Positions 19,901 to 25,548 of a DNA stretch of 64,000 nt are shown one piece after another. Position numbers and translations under genes: made by a program. The DNA lies in NCBI GenBank assembly GCA_039028975.1, contig JBCCHB010000024.1:1-64000 (forward strand). Reading direction: 5' to 3'. The notes under the pieces were generated by a model. The model did no database searches. It was not told where the DNA came from and saw only the letters and a program-made list of their open reading frames with translations. How positions within the stretch are numbered: the first letter of the stretch is position 1; the number at the start of each line of letters is the position of its first letter. Source of the stretch: JAHBNG01 sp039028975 (lineage in GTDB: Bacteria > Chloroflexota > Anaerolineae > Caldilineales > Caldilineaceae).

Positions 19901-21520
19901 TTTTTTGCTTTGGGCGGGGACTCAATCATCGCCATTCAGATTACTCGCAAGGCAGCGGAACAGGGGATATCGATTTCGCCGACCCAACTCTTCCAGTATC
20001 CAACGATTGCCGAATTGGCGTTGGTGAGTAACGATGGCCCCCTGATTGAGGCAGAACAGACGCCCGTGGTCGGTACCGTCGAGCTAACGCCTATCCAAAA
20101 GTGGTTCTGGGACCAGGGGTTGGCTACGCCTTCTCACTACAATCAGGCGCTGTGGGTGCAGATAGATGGCCAGAAGCATACCAGCCAGCCGCTGACCGTA
20201 GCTAACTTAGAAGAGGCCCTACAGCAGATCGTCCTTCATCATGATGCTTTTCGACTACGATTCTATCAGGAAGATGGCGTGTGGCAACAGGTGAGCGGGC
20301 CAGTTGATGAGCCGTCTCAGCTCGTGACTGAAGTCGATTTGAGAACCCTATCGCCAGAAGAGCAGACGACCCCGAAGCTGGTGGTTGCCGACGCCATGCA
20401 AGCCAGCTTGGACCTAGAAAATGGACCGCTGCTTCGTGCCATTCTCTTTCGCACCGACCAGGGTGATGAGCTCTTGTTGTTGGCTCACCATTTGGTTGTT
20501 GATGGGGTCTCCTGGCGCATTGTACTGGAAGATTTAGAACGATTGTACAAGCAAGCTGCTGCAGGAGAAGAGCTGAGTTTATTGCCCAAGAGCACCTCCT
20601 ACCAACTGTGGGCACAAAAGCTGCAAGCGTATGCCCACAGTTCGGCTGTGCTCGAGCAGCTGCCCTACTGGGTAGATCAATTAGGGACCACCAAGCTGCC
20701 AGTGGATCACTCAGGAGAGATGGCCTGTAACATTGTATCATCCGAACAGAACGTGACCGTTACGCTTGATGAACATACGACCGCTCAGCTACTGCACGAG
20801 GTGCTACAGCCATATCGAACCAACGTCCAGGAACTCTGCGTGACAGCGCTTGGACAGACTCTACAGGCGTGGAGTGGTGCACCATCACACCAGATTGATT
20901 TGGAGGCTCATGGCCGTGAAGCGCTCTTTGACGATGTGGATCTGACCCGCACGGTCGGATGGTTTACCAGCCTCTTCCCAACTCAATTGATGGTGAAGGA
21001 GACAGAACCAGGGGAGGCCATTCTAGCTGTCAAAGAGCACCTGCGTACCATACCTCAAAATGGCATCGGCTGGGGACTGTTACGCTACCTTAGTCCATTG
21101 GCACAGCAGTTGCAGGAGGCTCAGCCTTCTCCGGTTGTATTCAATTATCTCGGCCAGTTTGATCAGCTCTTTGATGAATCGGAACTCTTTGAGCCACTGC
21201 TGGCAGAGACGGGGCAGATCCAGTCACCTGAATCAGAACGAACCCATTTGATTGAAATTAATGCCATGATTGTCAACAAAGAACTGCGAGTGACCTGGAC
21301 ATACAGCCGCAACATCCACGCAGCCGAGACCATGACTCATCTTGCTGATAGCTTTATGAACAACTTACAGGCGCTAATTGCCCATTGTCTTTCTCCAGAA
21401 GCTGGTGGATACACCACTGTGGACTTTCCTTTGGCCAACCTAAGCCAAGAAGAGCTTGCCCACCTGGCTCAGTTGATTGAAGAGAGCGATAGCCTGTCAA
21501 TAGTCACTGCCGCTGAGTGA
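7994..21520 (+). CDS. Hybrid PKS/NRPS megasynthetase: FAAL-LLM-ACP-KS-AT-ACP-AMT-C-A-PCP-E
   Basis: The 4508-residue protein starts at GTG with AAGGAG 7 nt upstream. Domains by residue: fatty acyl-AMP ligase 1-575 (YTSGSTGTPKG near 170); luciferase-like flavin monooxygenase about 648-985; ACP 1080-1155 (Ser1115 in GVNSLKA); ketosynthase 1222-1643 (Cys1389 in DTMCSSSL, then HGTGT); acyltransferase 1760-2060 (GHSLGE, Ser1857; HAFHS, the malonyl-type signature); ACP about 2175-2250 (Ser2220); class III aminotransferase 2497-2895 (PLP Lys2736); condensation 2951-3390 (HHIVADG at 3081); adenylation 3407-3930; PCP (Ser3977); epimerase 4030-4490 (HH at 4165, EAHGRE, RTVGWFTSLFP). No KR, DH or ER is present, so the beta-keto group stays available for transamination, as in iturin/mycosubtilin MycA. 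The monooxygenase resembles the secondary-metabolite type found in microginin synthetases. My manual A-domain code is D-I-W-E-L-T-A-D-D-K, substrate not assigned. It should make a beta-amino acyl chain joined to a D-amino acid. Confidence 0.92.
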   Translation: MSELPPNLSTLVDLLQFRASVQPHQRAYTFLIDGELDAVHLTYAELDAQARMIGATLQAKGLAGERALLLYPPGLEFIAAFFGCLYAGIVAIPTYPPKRNRPDQRMQAIVADAQATVALTTGAMLANLESHLAHVPMLREMHWLATDEIEDALAAAWQVPSVDGQSLAFLQYTSGSTGTPKGVMVSHGNILANEEMIQHAFGHSEQTIFAGWLPVFHDMGLVGNVLQPLYLGIPCTLMSPIAFLQKPVRWLQAISRYSATTSGGPNFAYDLCVRKVTPEQCADLDLSSWTVAFNGAEPVRAKTLERFTKAFKPYGFSPAAFYPCYGMAETTLFVTGGLQTELPITTHVDRAALEEGKIVTTPSNEQESFALVSSGRHWLDEEVLIVDPETAVPCPPDRVGEIWVSGEHLAQGYWQQEEATQETFEARLAHAGSGPYLRTGDLGFLQDGELFVTGRHKDLIILNGRNYYPQDIELTVEESHPALHRGCGVAFSIEDENTEKLVIVQEIQRTYLRNLDSAGVFKAIRQAVAYDHSLEIEDIVLLKTTAMPKTSSGKLQRRACRAMYLADTLQEIAREQLQPQAATSNLSGVDETAGQAEASIAEAPVTDAAVINAAVVDVPVVDVPIVDAPVSADPETNALNVGATSTGMEFSLMYFSSQEAEYTTDKYCLFVEGARWADEHNFTAIWTPERHFHAFGGLYPNPSVLSAALATITNRIRLRAGSVVLPLHHPVRVVEEWAVVDNLSQGRVDLAVAQGWNPNDFILAPDNYEDRIGHLLSGIETMRQLWRGESLTFPNGKGAETDVRVYPLPQQPELAIWLTCSGSIERFVDAGAAGVNILTALLFQSVEELAEKLAAYRTARAENGHDPTTGHVTLMLHTFVAEDMDFVRDTVRPPLIEYLKTSVNLWRHGAKSLDDLTSSEQENLLNYAFERYFRMSGLFGTPESCQPMVEQLQQVGVDEIACLCDFIPDTDVVLNHLPSLDRLRQLMNAHDSDAHDSDAHDSDAHDSEKSDRIHDSVAQREPEVATAQEAAVQVAPTNLHVNQLNGTGSTAAPEAESTVGSTAPKHSDTNVPSFNERQLLRQIQGYLRQRIARTLSRSTDEIDLTRDFRSLGVNSLKAIDLMNGLGEEVGVTLSPTVLFESPTIGELAQYFVDEHGLLWHNYLQDSDIQSRDIQNSDNQSCDIQNKEDNSSADHTLTEVELTKAVSHGSIDSDDQAAERAGDMAVIGLACHFPQASNLEEYWSLLSEGRSAIQEVPADRWPAQAYYDATGQNGRKTYSRWGGFLDDLDLFDPNFFGISPREARLMDPQQRIFLEVAWQTVQHAGYAPQAIPQTGVFVGCSNTNYYERIRPQLTVEDASAGVGNQNAIIANRVSYHFNFNGPSLVVDTMCSSSLVALHLARQSLLSGECETALVGGVNALLSPEYYVAMSRMKAHSFDGRCKTFDQDADGIVFGEGAGAILLKPFAAAQADGDTIYATIKGSAVNHGGRANGLTAPNPRAQAELVAAALEEANVTADSISYVEAHGTGTALGDPIEIEGLTQAFRRQTDARNFCAIGSVKTNIGHLEPAAGIAGLVKVVLSLQNEALPPSLNFSQPNPLIPFAESPFYVNTKLTPWAATDAPRRAGLSGFGIGGNNAHIIIEEAPASSKSASSKIGSTAGLTGERASNESAMQDKDGQLLTLSAKTENGLYQTVADYAQFLSQTPADLADICGTSNVSRATLPHRLAILAQSKPDLQTKLTALASGEQVKSTRMGIIPQETPPLVFLFTGQGAQAPDMGRRLYETQQVFRSTLDKCDEILRPHLDHSLIEIMYPQEDEQAELIHQTRYAQPALFALEYSLAQMWASWGIVPDMVLGHSLGELIAACVAGVFDLEEGLEFVAKRGQLMQSLPDDGLMATLFGPYQTIANLVAPQAENVSVAAINGPTTSVISGETMAVNALLKQAEQEGIDYRLLLTSHAFHSPLLEPIVADMLELAQTLPNRVPQIPLMTNLSGRPWPEGMGPDAQYWVNQMRSPVQFAAAMEYLFQQGYSHFLEVGPTPTLLKMGKRCADENRTLAWYPTLNAKQDDWHVLLEAVSQLYVQGFPIEWEALHAGHPYQRVALPAYPFEHRRFWADLPTAATRGPDHDTALANDGLEKQSDMKRLTAQTESDTLISDMALHSQPTSHQPGTATQPIAMAQSTPLDQRQYVLDELSQLMAGLLEVDHSEINIHQSFMEMGADSLLLINAVHKIEAQFGVRIKMRQFFDEIPTLDAAVSYIDSQVTLDLSPAIEQPTVPGVESTPMQPAMQVAVEDQAGVVQDAVPQTTGVQPAMLQTGPTQTASNELTTLFAQQLAIIQSQLDLLGQRPAEQTTLPPAVAPQQPTDHQPTGHQPSGHQPTVGQSTQQNQPLPAVMHNHSGPAKNGAMTHPATTYSNGTSANGNPQGDPLVPSPQSSQNGADGTKAFSSLRPKDTLTGLTEEQETYLAVFREQYIKKTAHSKRITQMHRSVLADNRASASFRPSLKEFVYPISATGGKGCRIWDVDGNAFIDICMGYGVNLFGHNPSFVEEALEKQLKEGWVLGPQSPLAGEVAQLIHDLTGMERSAFCNSGTEAVMTAIRLARAKTERNKIVIFSGSYHGTFDGILAMADPNDPLSSRPVASGVTPSLINDVMVLDYDKAESLELIRDHAHEIAAVLVEPVQSRHPNLQPQHFLHQLRQLTQEHDVALIFDEMITGFRIHPGGAQAHFGIAADLATYGKVVGGGLPIGVVAGKADYMDRLDGGMWRFGDDSYPAVDTTFFAGTFCKHPLAMTAAHAVLTQLKEEGPALQSALNERTERLATTLNDYFTQEELPISIVYFGSLFRFDFRQNLDLFFYHLLAKGVYVWEGRNFFLSTAHTDEDIDILVQAVQESILELRAGGFLPPRPPHLPSPPHVPSPPTNGLRSDNYREQVNAVPSVESVAPDTSGAPVATVRLTAAQQHLWILDQINQSGSVAYNESLLMKLDGALVIEQISAALQQVVARHEALRTVIDASGESQHILPTMDVPMTVVDFVNPDAQGQKAALEQWLTEESRKPFDLVHGPLMRTAMVKVAADQHLFLLTVHHIVADGMSVGILLQEMVQAYEALGQGNMVQLPTPMPFSDYVRRQLAARHSPEMQQHATYWHQQFAQEPPVLELPSDKPRPPVMSYQGGRHSAILSGALTEALKRFCKQERVTPFMALLALYTLLLHRLSGQDDLVVGFPVAGRGEGEFESLVGYCTHMAPIRSQLVGNPSFADYLKQIRDLALDAFEHQAYTFAWLLDELKMERDTSRPPLITAGFNLDSSVTLPEVPGLQLAYQPMPLKQAKFDLDLNVTESAGELFLDLEYNSDIFLPETIARWMNHFECLLNSVLTDVTCPVQQVALLTTQERDELIWERNQTVMPFPQTATFSELFEEQVVRTPDRIAAVCGEQKLTYAELNVAANRLAYQLVKEQVGPEVVVALLADRSLEFLIAVLGIFKAGGAYLPLDPRYPAARIGQIIEQSQAPLVLMTSKFSERVAESLAGIASTHKPVALDINQLIESEISRENLPSRAEAQTLAYVIYTSGSTGKPKGAMVEQVGMINHLYAKINDLDLVAEDIIAQTASQCFDISVWQFLVGLIMGGETRIYDDTVAYDPPELIRQVADDQVTILETVPSLLRAMLDGTSADGIQLSTDGNPETQNSSVQNGGYGALRWLLITGEAAPPELCRVWLTQYPETPMLNAYGPTECSDDVTHYRIDTVAATDVMNMPIGRPVGNMQMYILDEHLEPVPQGVQGELYVGGIGVGRGYLYDSERTAAAFMADPFQPGGRFYKTGDLARYLPDGNIEYLGRIDFQVKIRGCRIELGEIETALTQHPQVRDAVVTVQKNPAADKVLVAYVTKSMDTEAPTIPELRRFMQSKLPMHMAPSFYLVLEQLPLTPNGKIDRKRLPLPDFDSMEERAITPLESDTEKLLGALWVAALGIERVGRHDNFFALGGDSIIAIQITRKAAEQGISISPTQLFQYPTIAELALVSNDGPLIEAEQTPVVGTVELTPIQKWFWDQGLATPSHYNQALWVQIDGQKHTSQPLTVANLEEALQQIVLHHDAFRLRFYQEDGVWQQVSGPVDEPSQLVTEVDLRTLSPEEQTTPKLVVADAMQASLDLENGPLLRAILFRTDQGDELLLLAHHLVVDGVSWRIVLEDLERLYKQAAAGEELSLLPKSTSYQLWAQKLQAYAHSSAVLEQLPYWVDQLGTTKLPVDHSGEMACNIVSSEQNVTVTLDEHTTAQLLHEVLQPYRTNVQELCVTALGQTLQAWSGAPSHQIDLEAHGREALFDDVDLTRTVGWFTSLFPTQLMVKETEPGEAILAVKEHLRTIPQNGIGWGLLRYLSPLAQQLQEAQPSPVVFNYLGQFDQLFDESELFEPLLAETGQIQSPESERTHLIEINAMIVNKELRVTWTYSRNIHAAETMTHLADSFMNNLQALIAHCLSPEAGGYTTVDFPLANLSQEELAHLAQLIEESDSLSIVTAAE
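9836..9880 (+). repeat. 15-nt in-frame tandem repeat, FAAL-LLM linker
   Basis: Three units of GTAGTTGATGTCCCT, the third with two changes, encode a Val-Val-Asp-Val-Pro-type pentapeptide. Weaker copies precede it. It lies in the low-complexity linker between the FAAL and monooxygenase domains. Confidence 0.8.
10955..11014 (+). repeat. 15-nt in-frame tandem repeat, LLM-ACP linker
   Basis: Four units of GATGCTCATGACTCG, identical except for the first base of unit one, encode repeated Asp-Ala-His-Asp-Ser. They lie between the monooxygenase domain and the first ACP. Confidence 0.9.
11492..11551 (+). repeat. 15-nt degenerate tandem repeat, ACP-KS linker
   Basis: Four units beginning GACATCCAGAGTCGT encode DIQSR, DIQNS, DNQSC and DIQNK. 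They lie just after the first ACP and before the ketosynthase. Confidence 0.8.
15073..15117 (+). repeat. 15-nt tandem repeat, ACP-aminotransferase linker
   Basis: Three units of the form CCGACTGGCCATCAA encode PTDHQ, PTGHQ and PSGHQ in the long Gln/Pro-rich linker between the second ACP and the aminotransferase. Confidence 0.8.
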
Positions 21521-21522
21521 AT

Positions 21523-21623
21523 AGTAAGGAGTAAGGAGTAAGGAGTAAGGAGTAAGGAGTGAAGAGTAAACAGCATTGTTACTACCCTGCTCATTGCTTA
21601 CTGTTCACTGCTCACTTCTTACT
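21523..21623. repeat. Heptad-word hairpin between the first and second cluster genes
   Basis: Five perfect AGTAAGG units (21523-21557) and two degenerate ones are followed, after a spacer, by TTACTGTTCACTGCTCAC and TTCTTACT, which is the same word family inverted. The array can fold into a long imperfect hairpin. It starts two bases after the stop codon of the giant synthetase. Confidence 0.75.
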
Positions 21624-21649
21624 AACGAAGAGAACGAGGAAATGAACTT

Positions 21650-23125
21650 ATGAGAATAGAAAATATTGAAGACATTTATCCACTTTCACCCATGCAGCAG
21701 GGCATTCTGTTTCATCACCTGTTGGCACCGGATGCGATGCTCTTTACACTGCAATTCAACTGTGTTCTCCACGGTCCATTAGAGAGCAGTGCCTTACAAC
21801 AAGCGTGGCAGCAGACAATTGTTCAGAATTCAATTTTGCGCACGGCCTTTTACTGGGAGAAGCTCCACCAGCCGATGCAGGTTGTGCGTCAGCAGGCCAC
21901 CCTGCCTTGGCATTTGGCAGATTGGCGCACCCTGAATACGCAACAACAGAAATCTGAGTTGGCCGCCCTGCGCAAGCGTGACGCCGCAACAGCTTTTGAT
22001 CTGGCACAGGCTCCTCTAATGCGAATCCACCTGATCCGCACGGAAGAGGAGACCCATCATTTGATCTGGAGCTATCATCATCTGCTGCTAGATGGTTGGT
22101 CCACTTCGCTCGTATTGAATGAAGTATGGACTCGGTATCAAACGATCACGGCTGCCGACGGGTTCACGGTAAGCCCAGACCAAGACGCTGAAGTTCATCT
22201 ACCTGCCATACCCACACGGCCTCCATATCAGCGGTACGTGGCCTGGCTACAGAATCAAGAAACGACTGATGCAGAAGCGTATTGGCAGACCACTCTCCAG
22301 GGGGTAAAAGAGCCAACCTCGTTAGGATTCGGCCAGCCAGCCACTAACAAGCGTGGTGGGCAGTTTACGTACGCAGAAGAGCGATTTGTCTTGGATCAGG
22401 TAACCACAGACAAACTCAATCAGAGTGCGCGCGACCATGGTTTGACGCTCAATACCTTCTGCCAGGCAGCCTGGGCGATCCTGTTGAGCCAGTTGAGTGG
22501 ACAGTCGGATCTGCTCTTAGGCATCACAGTCTCAGGACGGGAAGCAGAATTGTCACAGATTGACCAGATGTTCGGCGTCTTTATTAATGCACTGCCCATG
22601 CGGGTGCAGATTCCGAATCAGACTTCAGTGCTAGATTGGCTTCGGCAGATACAGGAGCAAGCCTTTGCCATGCGTCGCTATGAGCATGTGCCACAGCACC
22701 AAATTCAGAAATGGAGCGCTATCCCACAAGGGACCCCCCTCTTTGAAAGCGTCTTTATCTTTGTCAACTACCCAATGGATGGGGCCAACGCTGGGGCAAA
22801 TTTGCATATTGATGAAATAGAGTTCGTTGAGCAGACCAATACGCCGTTGACGATTGCAGCCTATCCGGAAGACGGCTTGCACTTTTTGCTGAATTACCAA
22901 GAGCAACGCTTTGATGCGCAAGAAATTGTCCAGGTGGGCGAGAAGCTCTGCGCTCAGCTTACAGCGATTGTGGATAATCTGGCAGCCTCTGTTGATACCT
23001 TGGTTGATAAACAGGATAGCCCATCGGCGGCATCAGTGACCAGGGCGGAGCCTGAAATAGTGATTGAAGCAAAGATCGTCGCCCCTTTGGATCTCATTAA
23101 CGATTTCAATACAGTACTTGGGTGA
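21650..23125 (+). CDS. Stand-alone NRPS condensation domain protein
   Basis: The 491-residue protein is a single condensation domain. It opens with IEDIYPLSPMQQGILFHHLL, typical of C domains that begin a downstream NRPS subunit, and carries the catalytic YHHLLLDGWS near residue 143 and later SGREAELSQIDQMFGVFINALP. No adenylation or carrier domain follows. The preceding synthetase ends in an epimerase, so this domain is expected to accept a D-configured donor. The acceptor would be loaded on the separate A-PCP protein encoded at 26755. The last 45 residues (after about 440) are a variable tail that could be a docking element. GAGGA lies upstream of the ATG. A stand-alone terminal C domain used for release or acylation is an alternative, but a TE exists further on. 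Confidence 0.88.
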   Translation: MRIENIEDIYPLSPMQQGILFHHLLAPDAMLFTLQFNCVLHGPLESSALQQAWQQTIVQNSILRTAFYWEKLHQPMQVVRQQATLPWHLADWRTLNTQQQKSELAALRKRDAATAFDLAQAPLMRIHLIRTEEETHHLIWSYHHLLLDGWSTSLVLNEVWTRYQTITAADGFTVSPDQDAEVHLPAIPTRPPYQRYVAWLQNQETTDAEAYWQTTLQGVKEPTSLGFGQPATNKRGGQFTYAEERFVLDQVTTDKLNQSARDHGLTLNTFCQAAWAILLSQLSGQSDLLLGITVSGREAELSQIDQMFGVFINALPMRVQIPNQTSVLDWLRQIQEQAFAMRRYEHVPQHQIQKWSAIPQGTPLFESVFIFVNYPMDGANAGANLHIDEIEFVEQTNTPLTIAAYPEDGLHFLLNYQEQRFDAQEIVQVGEKLCAQLTAIVDNLAASVDTLVDKQDSPSAASVTRAEPEIVIEAKIVAPLDLINDFNTVLG

Positions 23126-23131
23126 AAGCTC

Positions 23132-23454
23132 ACTAAATCTAATAAATAATTAATTTGTGAATTGTTGAATTTGTGAATTGTTAATGATTTCAGGTCCAAC
23201 AGGATCTCATGTGGTTGACACTCGTAGTTGACACTCGTAGGTCACTTTTGAAAAGTGACGGGATTCCACCGAAGCAGGCTACAAACATGCGTATTTTCTT
23301 GTCAACCACATCAGATCCCAAATCTAATAATTAATTTGTGAATTGTTGAATTTGTGAATTGTTAATGAAATGTGGTGGGTCGCCTGAGCTGATTCCAAAG
23401 AACAAGACTCTGCGACTAATCGAGTCATTAACAATTCAACAATTAATTATTCTA
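23132..23454. repeat. Word-repeat spacer TTGTGAATTGTTAAT between C gene and asnB-like gene
   Basis: Two direct copies of a block starting near AATCTAATAA and containing TTGTGAATTGTTGAATTTG are at 23132-23189 and 23321-23367. An inverted, shorter version (TCATTAACAATTCAACAATT) is at 23425-23454. A 117-bp inverted-repeat element sits between the two direct copies. No coding sequence was seen here. Confidence 0.7.
23202..23318. mobile_element. 117-bp inverted-repeat element, MITE-like
   Basis: The ends GGATCTCATGTGGTTGACA (23202-23220) and TGTCAACCACATCAGATCC (23300-23318) are inverted repeats matching at 18 of 19 positions. Inside are a doubled TTGACACTCGTAG and the palindrome TCACTTTTGAAAAGTGA (23242-23258). 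There is no coding capacity. It is flanked on both sides by the same word-repeat block, suggesting insertion or duplication within it. No transposase with such ends was seen. Confidence 0.55.
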
Positions 23455-23497
23455 ACCCGCTCTTTGAAACTCATCAAGAGCCTAAAGGATATTTCTT

Positions 23498-25354
23498 ATG
23501 TGTGGTATTGCTGGTTATGTCGAACTGCAACGCCGGGAGCAGATCGATCCACAGATTCTTCACCAAATGACCAAAACCATTCGCCATCGCGGTCCAGATT
23601 CTGTCGGTTACTGGGTTGACGACCACGTCGGCCTTGGGTTTCGTCGTCTTAGCATCATCGATCTAGAGGGAGGCGACCAGCCGATTCAGAATGAAGATGG
23701 CTCGCTAATTTTGATATGCAATGGGGAGATCTATAACCATCGGTCGTTGCGACAGAAGCTCATTGCCAAAGGTCACAGCTTCCGTACCCACAGTGATGTA
23801 GAAGTGTTGCTTCACTTGTATGAAGAGCACGGCGTGGGCCTCTTCGAACACCTTAATGGCCAATTTGCCTTTGTACTTTATGACCGTACCCAGCAGCAAC
23901 TCCTGATTGCACGAGATCACATGGGCATTGCGCCACTTTACTACACGAAAGTAGGTCACCAGCTGATCTTTGGCTCAGAAATCAAAGCCATTTTGGCTCA
24001 CCCAGCCGTGCCGCGCGGTATAGATTTCACTAGCTTGGATCAGATTTTGTCCTTTCCAGGTTTGGCTAGCCCACGGACCATGTTTGAAAACATAGAGAGC
24101 CTACCCAATGGACACTATCTGTTGGTGAAGGATGGGGACTATTCGACCCGAGAGTATTGGGATCTGTGCTATCCAGAAGAGGCTGAAGCAATCTATGATC
24201 GCTCGGACGAGGAGTACATCGATGAATTGAGCCAGCGCCTGCTTCGATCTGTAGACTATCGACTTCAGGCAGACGTGCCGGTGGGCTTCTACCTGAGTGG
24301 GGGCCTGGATTCATCGCTCATCGGGGCGCTGATTCAGAAGGCATCACCTGACTTACCCCGGCGCTCATTTTCGATTCGATTTGCCGAGAAATCTCGAGAC
24401 GAATCCAAGTACCAAGAGATGGTGACGGCATTCGTCAATACCGAGACGCATCAGGTACCTTTCGATGGCAATGCAGTGGCTGACCGTCTGATAAAGATGA
24501 TCTACCATGCCGAATGCCCCGTTAAGGAGAGTTATAACACCTGCTTTTTGGCGCTTTCAGAGGCGGTGCATGCCCACGATTATAAAGTCATTTTGACAGG
24601 TGAAGGAGCGGATGAGATATTTGCCGGTTATGTAGGCTACCGCTTTGACGCGATGGCCAAACGAGGAAGAGGGCCATCTGGCCAGATAGACGGGGAGGAG
24701 GCAGCGCTCAATGAGCGGCTGTGGGGCGATCATCAACTCTTCTATGAAAAGCGTCATGCCGACTTTCGCGCCACCAAGCAGGCTCTCTATAGCGTAGCAC
24801 TCAACCAGGATTTTGCTCACTTTGATTGTCTGAACTTTCCGCTGGTCAACAAAGCCAAATTGACCAATCGTGACCGTCTTCATCGCCGCTCCTATCTTGA
24901 TTACAAGCTGCGCATGGTCGATCATTTGCTGATTGAGCATGGCGATCATATGGCCATGGCCAACTCGGTGGAAGCCCGTTATCCATTTCTGGATATTGAG
25001 CTGGTAGACTTTGTGCGTCAGATGCCGCCTCATCTCAAATTGAATGGGCTAACAGAAAAATATGCCCTACGCCAGGTGGCCGAGCCGCTTCTACCCGCAC
25101 CCATCGTTCGGCGCGAAAAATATGGCTGGCATTCGGCAAGTGGTGCCGAACTGCTGAAGCGGAATCTGGAGTGGGTCAATGATCTGCTCTCAACTGACCG
25201 GATCCAAAAAGATGGATACTTTAATCCAGATACAGTTGAGCAGCTAAAGAAAAAATATACCCAACCGAATTTTCGGCTCAACTTGCCCTTTGACGATGAT
25301 TTACTAATGACAGTATTGACTTTTAATTTATTCACAGATGTTTTTAAGCTTTAA
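23498..25354 (+). CDS. Asparagine synthase-type glutamine amidotransferase (AsnB-like) in the NRPS cluster
   Basis: The 618-residue protein has the class II glutamine amidotransferase start MCGIAGYV, with nucleophile Cys2 exposed after Met removal, and a synthetase domain with the ATP-pyrophosphatase loop SGGLDSS at residues 267-273 and LTGEGADEIFAGY around 370. Length and order match AsnB, which amidates aspartate using glutamine and ATP. Its position between NRPS genes suggests a dedicated role: supplying Asn, or amidating a carboxylate of a precursor or of the peptide. AAGGAT precedes the ATG. All catalytic motifs look intact. A housekeeping asparagine synthetase that happens to lie here cannot be excluded, but the collinear position inside the biosynthetic run argues against it. 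Confidence 0.9.
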   Translation: MCGIAGYVELQRREQIDPQILHQMTKTIRHRGPDSVGYWVDDHVGLGFRRLSIIDLEGGDQPIQNEDGSLILICNGEIYNHRSLRQKLIAKGHSFRTHSDVEVLLHLYEEHGVGLFEHLNGQFAFVLYDRTQQQLLIARDHMGIAPLYYTKVGHQLIFGSEIKAILAHPAVPRGIDFTSLDQILSFPGLASPRTMFENIESLPNGHYLLVKDGDYSTREYWDLCYPEEAEAIYDRSDEEYIDELSQRLLRSVDYRLQADVPVGFYLSGGLDSSLIGALIQKASPDLPRRSFSIRFAEKSRDESKYQEMVTAFVNTETHQVPFDGNAVADRLIKMIYHAECPVKESYNTCFLALSEAVHAHDYKVILTGEGADEIFAGYVGYRFDAMAKRGRGPSGQIDGEEAALNERLWGDHQLFYEKRHADFRATKQALYSVALNQDFAHFDCLNFPLVNKAKLTNRDRLHRRSYLDYKLRMVDHLLIEHGDHMAMANSVEARYPFLDIELVDFVRQMPPHLKLNGLTEKYALRQVAEPLLPAPIVRREKYGWHSASGAELLKRNLEWVNDLLSTDRIQKDGYFNPDTVEQLKKKYTQPNFRLNLPFDDDLLMTVLTFNLFTDVFKL

Positions 25355-25406
25355 TTTCGTAGCGATTCAGCCATCAGCTACTCAGTCGGCCAGCCAGAGC
25401 GATGGC

Positions 25407-25491
25407 TATACTGCGGTCGTTTTGAAAACCATAGTTTTCCAAAGCTTTACCAGACTAACCAAACTACGGTTTTCAAACGGAGCTGAGTATA
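25407..25491 (+). repeat. MITE-like 85-bp hairpin repeat, copy C
   Basis: Exactly 85 bp like copy A at 1221-1305, from TATACTGCGGTCG to GGAGCTGAGTATA, with differences mainly in the loop. It lies between the AsnB-like and dioxygenase genes. It is followed by a threefold imperfect repeat of GCTGACAAGCT (25494-25530). Confidence 0.8.
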
Positions 25492-25548
25492 GCTGACAAG
25501 CTAAAATGCTGACAAGCTGAAAGGCTGACAAAAGGAGAAATAATAGAC

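Noticed and set aside
20202..20741. 179-residue antisense frame in the epimerase region
   Set aside because: It is antisense to a well-defined epimerase domain; its Arg/Pro-rich composition is that of a shadow frame.
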